A DNA stretch of 64,000 bases, from positions 1 through 64,000 of the forward strand of contig JBLXBZ010000008.1 of assembly GCA_048265185.1 (NCBI GenBank), in the 5' to 3' direction. Positions 16,996-25,092 of this stretch are shown here, piece by piece (the first letter of the stretch is position 1; each line of letters opens with the position of its first letter). The position numbers and the translations under genes are program-made. This DNA comes from JBLXBZ01 sp048265185. GTDB taxonomy: Bacteria > Pseudomonadota > Alphaproteobacteria > Rhizobiales > Stappiaceae. Under the pieces are notes generated by a model. That model was given only the letters and a program-made list of their open reading frames with translations, did not search any database and was not told the DNA's origin.

Positions 16996-19900
16996 ATGGG
17001 TGACGTGCCCGCCATTTTCAAACCATCGCGGCTTTCCGTCTCTTATCAAACGCATCCTGTGAGCGACGGCGCTTTGACCACTGTCTCGGTCTTCGCCTTA
17101 TTTGATTTTTCCGACCCTTATTATTTACTCACGGAGCAAGCGTTGTGGCCCATGGTCACCGAGCAAACGCCAAATGGCGCAATCTTCGACAAAGGGCGGC
17201 TCAAGCCGCGCGCCGAGGTGATTATCTCCGGTTGCGCTCTGTCGCCAACGGATGAGCCCATCGAAGGAACGCGCGTCGTCGCCCGGTTTGGCTCGTGGGA
17301 GAAGCGGCTCGCCGTTTTCGGAGACAGGTATTGGCGCTTGGGCGAGCATGGGGTGGAGATGACCTCCGCCGAACCTTTTCTCAAGATGCCGATAGGCGAC
17401 GTTCAGGCCTATGGCGGACCTGATTTCGTTGGAAATCCGCGTGGAAAGGGATATGGCGGACGCAAGTTGGTGAATGCGGGGTTTGACGCGCCGCTGCCCA
17501 ATGTGGAGTCTCTGGACGCTTTGATCCGCTCAATCGACGATATGCCTAAACCTGCGCATTTCGGGCCGCTGGCGGCGGATGATCCGGGGCGCATGCGGTA
17601 CATTGGGACGTATGACCAGCACTGGATCAAGCATGTCTCGCCTCTGCCTCCTGCGGATTTTAACCCTCTTTATCATTGCGAAGCGCCGGAAGATCAGCGG
17701 TTCGGCGAATATTTTGAAGGCGGAGATGTTTTCTCCATTTCTGGCATGTCCCGGGGAACCCCGACGGTTGGCGGTCAGACGCCGAAATTTCGAGCGCGGT
17801 GTTTTTATCACATGCCCGCCTCGGACGCGTTCATAGAGACGTCTCTTCGCTGCGACACGGTTACGCTCTTTCCTAATGTGGAGAAGGCGACATTGACGTT
17901 TCGCGGCTTGATCAAAGGCGTGGACCGGTTCGCAGATGACATCGGCGCGATCATGGTGGCTCTTGAGCGGGCTGACGACGCGCCAAGAGAGGCTTCCTAC
18001 TATCTTGATATTTTTCAAAAACGACGTTCGCCGGAGACGGCGCATAAACACGCCCTTTCCGATTTCGAGCTGATGCCTGAACGCGACCCGCAGGTCGTTG
18101 GAGCCCGGCGGCGGGAAAGGTTGGCCAAGGCGCAGGCCGATCGTGAGCTGTTTATCGCGAACCAGAATTGGGCCGCCCGCAAATATGCGCAGGAACAGGG
18201 CGTTCCTGAAGATATGGTCCCGCCGATAGAGGGCGCGATGCTGGCCACGCTGCCGCTTGTGGCGGCGCCCACGCAAGAGGAAATGGAGAACGGCGAGATG
18301 GATCTCGCGGAACTTCTTGACGACGTCAAGGAGTTGGAGACCGCGCTTATGGCGAAAATGGACGAGGAGATGGCCAAAGCGGAGCTTCAGCGCCGGGCGT
18401 TGGTGGCCTCGTCTCCTGCGGGCCTGCTTCCGTCGGCGGCGTTACGGCCAATCGTGAGCGAGGAAAAACTGGCTGAAATTTCAATCGACGATTTGCCGGA
18501 GGACTTCTTGCAAGGCGTCGAGAATATGGACCAGCAATTCGCCGATCTTGAAACATCGCTCAGGGAGGGGATCAGTCATGAGGAGGTGGAGCGCGCGGAT
18601 GAGCTTGAGCAGGCGATAGGCGCCGCGCTTGCGAGCCTTGGCGGGGGCGCGGACGACGATGAGGCGGCGCTGGAGAAGCAGTTCGCGCAGGCTTGCGCCC
18701 GGGCGCTGCGCCTGCCTGAAGGATCGCTCCTGCATGAGGCGCGCGCCAGCATGGACGATCTTGACCTGAGCATGCTCGAAGGTGGTCTGACGGCGCCGGA
18801 GCCGGATCTGGACGATGCGTTTCTTGATCTCATCGGCGGCCCTTTGGAGGCGCCGGAGCCGGACGGCGCGCCATTGTCGCTTTCTGCGGAAAACATGATC
18901 CCGCATAATCCATATGATGACGCCCCATCCACGCGCGCCCGGATGGGGGAAGCTCTCTTCGAGGCTGGCGAAAAATTCAAACAAATGTTCCCCAATCTCG
19001 AATTGGAGGATGAGGCGAATCCCTTTGGTTCGTTGATGGACCGGGTTCAGTCGGTGGCGGGGCCTCTTGACGAGGAGACTTTGTCCAAACCGGCGAATGA
19101 GCGCGCCGGCGACATGGTGAGCGAGGCGAAAAACCGGTTGAGCGCGGCTGACGAAGAGCTGGAGGCGTCGCTAATCGTTGGCCGGCAAATGTCGCCGGCG
19201 CCGCTATTTCCCATGGAGGCCTTCAAAGCTGGCGTGGCTGAGAGGTTCGGCGGTTTTCTGCGAGAGAAGATCGCCGCAGGGCATGACTTCAAAGGGGCGG
19301 ATCTGGCGGGGGCGATACTTGACGGGGTTAATTTCAGCGGGCGGGATCTTTCGGGAACGTTTTTCGAGCAGGCGAATCTCGCCGGCGCGAATTTCTCCGG
19401 ATGCAATCTCGTGGGAGCGGTGTTTACCGGCGCCCTATTGGACGGCGCGAATTTTGACGGCGCGGATTTGACCCGAGCGAATATCAGCAAGGCGTCTCTT
19501 GTCGGCGCGCGGTTCAACAAATCCATCATGGACGATCTTACGATTATTCAAAGTGATTTGACGGGCGTTTTGGGGGATGGCGCCCGCTTAACCATGGTTC
19601 GGTTTATCGAATGCAAGCTTGATGGAATGGCGATCACCAATGGCTTGATCGCGGATCTTCAATGCCTTGTGGGCTCCGCCAATGAGACGTCTTTTTCTGG
19701 AAGTCGGGTGGAGCGGGCCATGTTCGTCACCACCCCGATGGACCGGGTTCAGTTCGTGAACGCGGATCTGGAGCGGGTCGGGTTCATGGAGGTCAAGGCC
19801 GCCGGCGCCAACTTCAGCGCCGCCAAACTGCATTCTGTCGGCTTTATGGGCGCATGCGAACTCATGGGATCACGGTTTGATGGAATTCGGGCGAGCGAAA

Positions 19901-20229
19901 GTTCCTGGAACACCGCAAATTTGCAGGAAAGTTGTTTCTTACGCGCGCAATGTCACTCGTGCTTCTTCAACACATGCGACATGGAGGCGACCGACTTTAG
20001 ATTGGGGTCTTTCCGTAATTCCCTGTTCGGTGGTTCGAAAATGGCTGACAGCGATTTCTTCGGCGCCAATTTGTTCAATGCGTCCATGACCAGCGCGGAC
20101 TTGCGACGGTGCTCCATGCGGGGCGCCAATCTTTACGCCGCTAGTTTGGTGGAAGCGAAATTGGCCAGTTGCGATTTGAGCGGCGCAAATCTCGGCGCGA
20201 CATTAATGGATCAGCCCACCCATGCCTGA
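16996..20229 (+). CDS. DUF2169 / pentapeptide-repeat fusion protein, T6SS accessory
   Basis: This protein of about 1077 residues has three parts. Residues 1 to about 340 resemble DUF2169, a domain found beside T6SS spike genes and thought to help load effectors or spike tips. The next 420 residues are acidic, Glu/Leu/Ala-rich and probably helical. From about residue 765 to the end it is a pentapeptide-repeat solenoid with the A(D/N)LxG rhythm (for example ADLAGAILDGVNFSG). The frame is open to a GTG at 16918, but ATG 16996 fits the domain start (FKPSRLSVSYQTHP). The stop overlaps the next gene by eight bases. It is the first gene of the spike operon. The long repeat could be an adaptor rod or a mimic surface; this is inference. 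Confidence 0.88.
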   Translation: MGDVPAIFKPSRLSVSYQTHPVSDGALTTVSVFALFDFSDPYYLLTEQALWPMVTEQTPNGAIFDKGRLKPRAEVIISGCALSPTDEPIEGTRVVARFGSWEKRLAVFGDRYWRLGEHGVEMTSAEPFLKMPIGDVQAYGGPDFVGNPRGKGYGGRKLVNAGFDAPLPNVESLDALIRSIDDMPKPAHFGPLAADDPGRMRYIGTYDQHWIKHVSPLPPADFNPLYHCEAPEDQRFGEYFEGGDVFSISGMSRGTPTVGGQTPKFRARCFYHMPASDAFIETSLRCDTVTLFPNVEKATLTFRGLIKGVDRFADDIGAIMVALERADDAPREASYYLDIFQKRRSPETAHKHALSDFELMPERDPQVVGARRRERLAKAQADRELFIANQNWAARKYAQEQGVPEDMVPPIEGAMLATLPLVAAPTQEEMENGEMDLAELLDDVKELETALMAKMDEEMAKAELQRRALVASSPAGLLPSAALRPIVSEEKLAEISIDDLPEDFLQGVENMDQQFADLETSLREGISHEEVERADELEQAIGAALASLGGGADDDEAALEKQFAQACARALRLPEGSLLHEARASMDDLDLSMLEGGLTAPEPDLDDAFLDLIGGPLEAPEPDGAPLSLSAENMIPHNPYDDAPSTRARMGEALFEAGEKFKQMFPNLELEDEANPFGSLMDRVQSVAGPLDEETLSKPANERAGDMVSEAKNRLSAADEELEASLIVGRQMSPAPLFPMEAFKAGVAERFGGFLREKIAAGHDFKGADLAGAILDGVNFSGRDLSGTFFEQANLAGANFSGCNLVGAVFTGALLDGANFDGADLTRANISKASLVGARFNKSIMDDLTIIQSDLTGVLGDGARLTMVRFIECKLDGMAITNGLIADLQCLVGSANETSFSGSRVERAMFVTTPMDRVQFVNADLERVGFMEVKAAGANFSAAKLHSVGFMGACELMGSRFDGIRASESSWNTANLQESCFLRAQCHSCFFNTCDMEATDFRLGSFRNSLFGGSKMADSDFFGANLFNASMTSADLRRCSMRGANLYAASLVEAKLASCDLSGANLGATLMDQPTHA

Positions 20230-21340
20230 TAAGCCTCCCAGAACTCCGATTGATCTTGAAGACGTTATCGCTTTTCTGGAGCATGAGCAGCCGATTTTGT
20301 TGCGAAACGCCGCCGGGACGTCGTTTTCCGGTATGAACCTGAGTAAAGCGCGGTTCATTGAATGCGATCTCACCGGGTGTGATTTCTCCGGGGCGAACTT
20401 GAGCGGAAGCCAGATCGTGTCTTGCCAATTGCGTGGCGCCAATTTTTCCGGGGCGTCGCTCACCGGCGCCCAGATCGTCGGCTGTGACCTTGACGGGGGC
20501 GATCTGAGCGCCTCCAACCTTGAGCGTTTACAACTCGTGTCTGGCAGCGCGCGCGAACTTTTCGCCGCTGAAAGCCATTTCGACCAGACGTCTCTCATCA
20601 AGCTTGACTTGACGTCGGCCGATTTGACCAATGCGTCAACTGACCGCGCGTTGGTTCTTTCGTGCAACGTGGAGGGGATGAAAATCACCGGGGCGTTATT
20701 GTCCAACTTCATGTTGACCGAGGCGGACCTTCGCGGTGTTGATCTGTCCGGCGCGGTGTTTGACACCGCGCTTTTCGCCGACGCGAATTTATCGGGCAAG
20801 GATCTGTCAAATCAGGTGTGGCGGCGGTGCACTTTCTTTCAGGCCAAGCTGGTCGGGGTGAATTTTAACGGCGCCGCGCTTGACGCGTCAGTATTCGCGG
20901 AATGCGACTTTGAAGGCGCGCAGTTGAAAAACGTTTCAGCGCAGTCAACCGGGTTCACCAAATGCAAGCTTGACGGAGTTGATATGTCAGGCGGTCGGTT
21001 TGAGATGGCCAATTTCGCCGGCGCAAGTTTGAGCGCCGCCCGTTTTAACGGCTCGCAAATGTTTTCCTCCGTCTTTCAAGAAGCTGATTGCCGGGCGGCG
21101 CTGTTCGAGCAATGCGACTTGCGCCAGGTCGAATTTTCGCATGCGGACCTGTCCGGCGCGAATCTCGCCGCGTCCAATTTCTCCAACACCAAGTTTCACG
21201 CGGCGAAACTCGAACAAACTGTGACGCTTGGCACATCGGGAAGCCACATAGGAACGGATGATGCGCGAGCGATCGCCGAGCTTTATCGCCCCGAGAAGGT
21301 GGCGTTGCATGACGTGAATTTCGCAGGAGGATCTGACTGA
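20222..21340 (+). CDS. Pentapeptide-repeat protein
   Basis: Apart from a short N-terminal helix (ending near FLEHEQPILLRNA), the 372-residue protein is made almost entirely of pentapeptide repeats (for example FSGANLSGSQIVSC, LSGANLAASNF), which fold as a right-handed quadrilateral beta-helix. It shares the repeat type with the end of the upstream protein and may have arisen by duplication and separation. It overlaps the upstream gene by eight bases, and its TGA overlaps the next ATG by one base, so it is translationally coupled to the DUF4150 gene. A structural or chaperone role in spike assembly is likely from context only. Confidence 0.9.
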   Translation: MPDKPPRTPIDLEDVIAFLEHEQPILLRNAAGTSFSGMNLSKARFIECDLTGCDFSGANLSGSQIVSCQLRGANFSGASLTGAQIVGCDLDGGDLSASNLERLQLVSGSARELFAAESHFDQTSLIKLDLTSADLTNASTDRALVLSCNVEGMKITGALLSNFMLTEADLRGVDLSGAVFDTALFADANLSGKDLSNQVWRRCTFFQAKLVGVNFNGAALDASVFAECDFEGAQLKNVSAQSTGFTKCKLDGVDMSGGRFEMANFAGASLSAARFNGSQMFSSVFQEADCRAALFEQCDLRQVEFSHADLSGANLAASNFSNTKFHAAKLEQTVTLGTSGSHIGTDDARAIAELYRPEKVALHDVNFAGGSD

Positions 21341-21744
21341 TGCCATTCGTTAACTCGCAAGGCCCTTTGCCAGGAATGGATTTCGCGGCGCCGGATGTTT
21401 ACCTGCAGACGACCCCCGTTGGCCCGGTGCCGATCCCCTTTTTCAGCATGGGCTATAGAGTCACTGAAATTCCGACGGTTTTTCGTTTTTTGCTCATGTG
21501 CATGCCGAGCCATAACATGGTGAATGTGGCGCCTGTCACCGTTAGCGGACCGGGGCCGGGCGTCGCCTCCGGGATGGTGTGCTCCAATAGTCGAAACGTC
21601 AAAGGCTCCAGCAAGTTATTCACTCAGTGCATGCCGGCGACGCGCGCGCTTATGGATCCGACCGCGCAAAATGGCCTTTCGCCGAATTCCGTGGGCATGA
21701 CCTTGGTTCCGTCTCAAATCCGTTTGCTTAACCCAAGTCTGTAA
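21340..21744 (+). CDS. DUF4150 PAAR-like spike tip protein
   Basis: The 134-residue protein fits the DUF4150 (PAAR-like) family, small proteins that cap the VgrG spike and sharpen it. It has the family's Pro/Gly-rich opening (GMDFAAPDVYLQTTPVG), a conserved MPSHNMVN segment, and a C-terminal part with CSNSRNVKGSSKLF. There is no C-terminal toxin extension, so it is a bare tip. It is translationally coupled to the upstream pentapeptide-repeat gene (TGATG) and lies 29 bases before vgrG, as expected for a tip and spike pair. Confidence 0.9.
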   Translation: MPFVNSQGPLPGMDFAAPDVYLQTTPVGPVPIPFFSMGYRVTEIPTVFRFLLMCMPSHNMVNVAPVTVSGPGPGVASGMVCSNSRNVKGSSKLFTQCMPATRALMDPTAQNGLSPNSVGMTLVPSQIRLLNPSL

Positions 21745-21773
21745 AAGCGTTTCGATTATTTGGAGAACTTGCG

Positions 21774-23303
21774 ATGTCCAACAATAGCTCTCATAGCCGC
21801 ATGGCGATCACATTGCCTGGCGTCAGCAAGAATGACGTTTTTGTTGAAAGTATTTCCGGCGTTGAAAAAATAGGCGCGGGTTACCAGTTTGTCATCGGTT
21901 TATTGACTAAAGAAACCTTGAAATTGGCGGATATGCTGGGGAAGGCGACGACCTTCGAACTTGAAGTCGGAGACGAGAAAAGCAAAATCCATGGCGTTGT
22001 GGCCAAGGCTGAAACACGGAACCCAACTCCGAAGCGTGAATTTTGCTATCAGATCACGCTGGAGCCTGAGCTTTCAATGCTGCGCTACAGCGCGCAAAAT
22101 CAGGTCTATGGCACCAATAAGGACGTTACGGTCGTTGATATTCTCGACGCGGAAATGAGCGACGCGAATAAGTCGAACTCGAAAACGTCGCCAAATCGGG
22201 TCGCGCGCAATATCAAGCATGACATGCTGGCTTCCGCCGGAGATTATCCGAAATTGGACTTTGTCATGCAGTACCGCGAGAGCGATTTCAACTTCATCAG
22301 TCGTATGTGCGAGCGCTTCGGGATTTTCTTCTTGTTTGATCATTCCGGCGACAAAGAGAAAGTCGTGTTTGGCGATCGGAAAGAACATTTCACCAAGCTT
22401 GTCGGTCCTGATGACGACGAAAAACTGCCTTACCGAAGCAAACAGCAAGTTCGTGGCTCCGGCGATTTCGCGATCTGGTCCTTCAATAGCGCTTACACGG
22501 CGGCGAGCGGTTCGGTTGAACTGCGCGAGTATAATGAAGACACGCCGAAGGTGTCGCTGTCGGTTGCTGAAAACGCCTCCTATGAGGGGCAGGGCGTGGT
22601 TACTCTTTACGATGAAAATTATCCGACGGAGTCGGAGGGGCGGTTCATCGCCAAGCGGCGGGTCGAGCAGCTGGAGGGCCAGCGGCTACAGTTTACTGGC
22701 GAGGGGAATATTCCCCAACTTCGTCCGGGTAAGTTTTTCAAGCTGACGGACCATCCGCTTAGCGAACTTGACGGGCTCTATATCGTTATTGAAGTGGAGC
22801 ATAATTGCGTTCAAACCACGCCGCTGGGCTTCAGTTCGGCGGATAAGTCGCCGCAGCCTTACTTCAATAAATTCGTTTGCGTTCCTTTTGATAAGGGCTA
22901 CCGGCCGCCGGTGGTGACGCCAAAGCCGGTGGTGCATGGATATTTGAATGCGGTGATCGACGGCGAGACGAAAGGCCAGCGCGCGGAGCTGGATGACGCT
23001 GGCCGCTACCGTATTCGCATTCTCGACGAGGAAAGCGACTTGAAGTCGGGTAAGGCGAGCTACGCCGTTCGCAAGCTTGAGCCTTATGGCGGGGGAGATG
23101 GGTTTGGGTCTCATTTTTCTTTGTTGATTGGGACGGAAGTTTTGCTTGGGTTTCGCCATGGGGATCCGGACCGTCCGATTATTCTCGGCGCGGTTTCAAA
23201 CGGCGAGCAGACAAATCCGGTCACCTCTTCAAATCAGAATGTCGCTTATCGGGTCAGAACCGCATCCGGCATTGTTATGCAAATCAGCGATGGCGCCGCT
23301 TAA
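21774..23303 (+). CDS. vgrG: VgrG spike protein, short form without C-terminal needle
   Basis: VgrG trimers form the spike base that plugs the Hcp tube. The 509-residue protein contains the gp27-like part (YRESDFNFISRMCERFGIFF is the hallmark) and the gp5-like OB fold (near GHFHV-type position: FGSHFSLLIGTEVLLGFRHG, PDRPIILGAVSNG). It stops right after ASGIVMQISDGAA, where most VgrGs continue into the beta-helical needle. The needle-like sequence appears in the next gene instead. The stop is followed by AGGGG and a new ATG 12 bases later, so the split looks like a real gene boundary, not a sequencing error. Confidence 0.93.
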   Translation: MSNNSSHSRMAITLPGVSKNDVFVESISGVEKIGAGYQFVIGLLTKETLKLADMLGKATTFELEVGDEKSKIHGVVAKAETRNPTPKREFCYQITLEPELSMLRYSAQNQVYGTNKDVTVVDILDAEMSDANKSNSKTSPNRVARNIKHDMLASAGDYPKLDFVMQYRESDFNFISRMCERFGIFFLFDHSGDKEKVVFGDRKEHFTKLVGPDDDEKLPYRSKQQVRGSGDFAIWSFNSAYTAASGSVELREYNEDTPKVSLSVAENASYEGQGVVTLYDENYPTESEGRFIAKRRVEQLEGQRLQFTGEGNIPQLRPGKFFKLTDHPLSELDGLYIVIEVEHNCVQTTPLGFSSADKSPQPYFNKFVCVPFDKGYRPPVVTPKPVVHGYLNAVIDGETKGQRAELDDAGRYRIRILDEESDLKSGKASYAVRKLEPYGGGDGFGSHFSLLIGTEVLLGFRHGDPDRPIILGAVSNGEQTNPVTSSNQNVAYRVRTASGIVMQISDGAA

Positions 23304-23315
23304 AGGGGATCAATC

Positions 23316-24350
23316 ATGGCAAATACGCAGCAAGCAGAACAGTCGCAGGGCGCGGAGTCTGAAGAGCCCGCTCAGTCGGCCTCGGATAACGCCGGGACGA
23401 ACTATCAGACGACTTACACCTATTTTTATGTCCCCGCAGATATCGCCGATCCAACGTCGTCGGCGGATGACTCAGGGCTTGGCGCCTTTATTCGCTTGGG
23501 GGAATATTCAGATATCGAGGAAGAATCTTATACGAATGGAGATTACGAAGATTATTATCCCGCGGAGCAAGTGAGGGAAGAGTCGGGCGACGACGTTTAC
23601 AAGAAGGCCGCGGGGGGAAGCAAAGGTATTTTGCTTTCATGTGAAGGTCGTATGCTTGTAAAGTCGGGTGAAAAACTTTTCATCAATGCGGATGACGATA
23701 TTAATATTGAAAGTTCAGGCGGAGCAATCTCCATTACATCGGGCACCGATGGGGATGGAAAGCCGCAGGATATTCTTATTTCGGCGGCCAATGGCAAGGG
23801 GAACGTCACTCAAAAGTATTATAAGTCGACCATCACGGTGGAAGGCGAGGATTATGAGAAGGTAACAAGCGTTTCACGTAAATATTACGAAGCAAATAAG
23901 TATGAAATATATCATGCGGATTCTTTTAAAGAAGTATACGCTAATACGACGTCTATTCAACATGGTGGTAATCTGAAATATTTCATGGGGGGGACTGTCA
24001 GTTTGAAACTTGCCGGTGAGTTTAATTTGGCGCTCGCCGCCGTTTTGGATATCGCCGCTTTGACTAAATTTGCGTTTTGGGGCGTTAAATTTGACTGCGG
24101 AATTTTGAAAATTGATTTTTGCAGTTGGAAAATGGAAGTGAAGGAGGGCAAAGTCTCTATGAGCGGCTCTAACTTCAAAGCCAAGGCCGTCAAGGTTGAC
24201 ACATCCGCCACCAGCGCTAAAGCCGATGGCGTGGCGGTTCAATCGAGAGCGACGGAGGCCAACGCCAACGCCGTGGAGGCCAAAACGGGCAACGTCAAGG
24301 CGTTGATTGCGCTTTGGGAAGCTAAGATCGCCAGCACAGCCCAGATTTAA
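23316..24350 (+). CDS. Separate VgrG-tail-like spike protein, possible effector
   Basis: The 344-residue product has a disordered, acidic N-terminus (about 90 residues). A segment then reads like the gp5 C-terminal needle of VgrG (KGILLSCEGRMLVKSGEKL, DDINIESSGGAISITSG). A middle region contains a hydrophobic stretch near residues 233-255 (FNLALAAVLDIAAL). The repeating Lys/Ala/Val tail has a beta-helix-like rhythm. It appears to be the missing needle of the upstream VgrG as its own polypeptide with its own ribosome-binding site (AGGGG). The hydrophobic patch could be a membrane-active cargo part, but no known toxin motif is visible. The AT content rises near 23860-23990. Confidence 0.8.
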   Translation: MANTQQAEQSQGAESEEPAQSASDNAGTNYQTTYTYFYVPADIADPTSSADDSGLGAFIRLGEYSDIEEESYTNGDYEDYYPAEQVREESGDDVYKKAAGGSKGILLSCEGRMLVKSGEKLFINADDDINIESSGGAISITSGTDGDGKPQDILISAANGKGNVTQKYYKSTITVEGEDYEKVTSVSRKYYEANKYEIYHADSFKEVYANTTSIQHGGNLKYFMGGTVSLKLAGEFNLALAAVLDIAALTKFAFWGVKFDCGILKIDFCSWKMEVKEGKVSMSGSNFKAKAVKVDTSATSAKADGVAVQSRATEANANAVEAKTGNVKALIALWEAKIASTAQI

Positions 24351-24387
24351 TCTGAAATGGGTCATTTTGGCCGGATCGGAATGCGAG

Positions 24388-25041
24388 ATGAGCGAACACA
24401 TTAGCGACGACAAACACAAGGCGCCGTCGCCGGCGGTTTTGGATGCTGTGGCGACGAACGCCGTCGGCGGCGGACTTCACATCGGCGCCGTCGCCGCTTT
24501 GGTCACCGATAGTCAGGCTTTGATCACACTGCCGGACGAGAGGCGTTTGCACGCCCGTCAGGCGGCGAGCTGTTTGCTCGCTCCGGCCATCGGAGACAGG
24601 GTTTTGGCTTATGTTTGCGATGAAGAGGCTTATATTCTGAACGTTCTGGAACGCGATCAGAGCTTGCCCGCGCAAGTGATGGCGCCTGGGGCTTCCGAGA
24701 TGAAAATTTGCGCCACGGGACGGCTTGAGCTGACCGCGCCGCATGTGCGCCTCACAAGTAAACGGCTGACCATTCTTTCCGATATGGTTGCGCAAACCGG
24801 GCGGCAATTGGTGGCGAATTTCAGTAAAACCTTCGAAACCATCGTTGATAAGGTCGTCTCGGCGCGCTCCATTACGACTTCCGCGCAGATTAGAACCAGC
24901 TCCATTCGCGAAACCGACACTGTTCACGCGGGAGTTCTTGTGGAAAATATTGACAGCGTCGCAACGCAAAATAGTGAAATCTCCATGGTGACGGCGAAAG
25001 AGGATGTGCGCCTCGACGCCAAACGGGTCAGCGTTGGTTGA
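24388..25041 (+). CDS. DUF3540 family T6SS accessory protein
   Basis: The 217-residue protein fits DUF3540, a family seen with DUF2169 and DUF4150 genes in T6SS clusters. The first half resembles a small beta domain (ALITLPDERRLHARQAAS, DRVLAYVCDEEAYILNVLE). The second half has regular short beta repeats (MKICATGRLELTAPHVRL) and a stalk-like tail, which suggests another spike-associated beta-helix. The frame is open from 24307, but the ATG at 24388 avoids overlap with the previous gene. Its exact role is unknown. It lies 37 bases after the needle gene. Confidence 0.8.
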   Translation: MSEHISDDKHKAPSPAVLDAVATNAVGGGLHIGAVAALVTDSQALITLPDERRLHARQAASCLLAPAIGDRVLAYVCDEEAYILNVLERDQSLPAQVMAPGASEMKICATGRLELTAPHVRLTSKRLTILSDMVAQTGRQLVANFSKTFETIVDKVVSARSITTSAQIRTSSIRETDTVHAGVLVENIDSVATQNSEISMVTAKEDVRLDAKRVSVG

Positions 25042-25092
25042 TGGTCTTGACCGCGACGTGACGCCAATGAACTGATCGAATGGAAACCATAC

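Noticed and set aside
17530..18276. Minus-strand frame of 248 codons within the DUF2169 gene
   Set aside because: The plus-strand frame carries the DUF2169 pattern; the antisense product is basic, repetitive and unmatched.
23290..23330. Frameshift or sequencing error splitting VgrG
   Set aside because: The downstream gene has its own ribosome-binding site and a long acidic N-terminal arm that is not VgrG-like, so a simple frameshift does not restore a normal protein.
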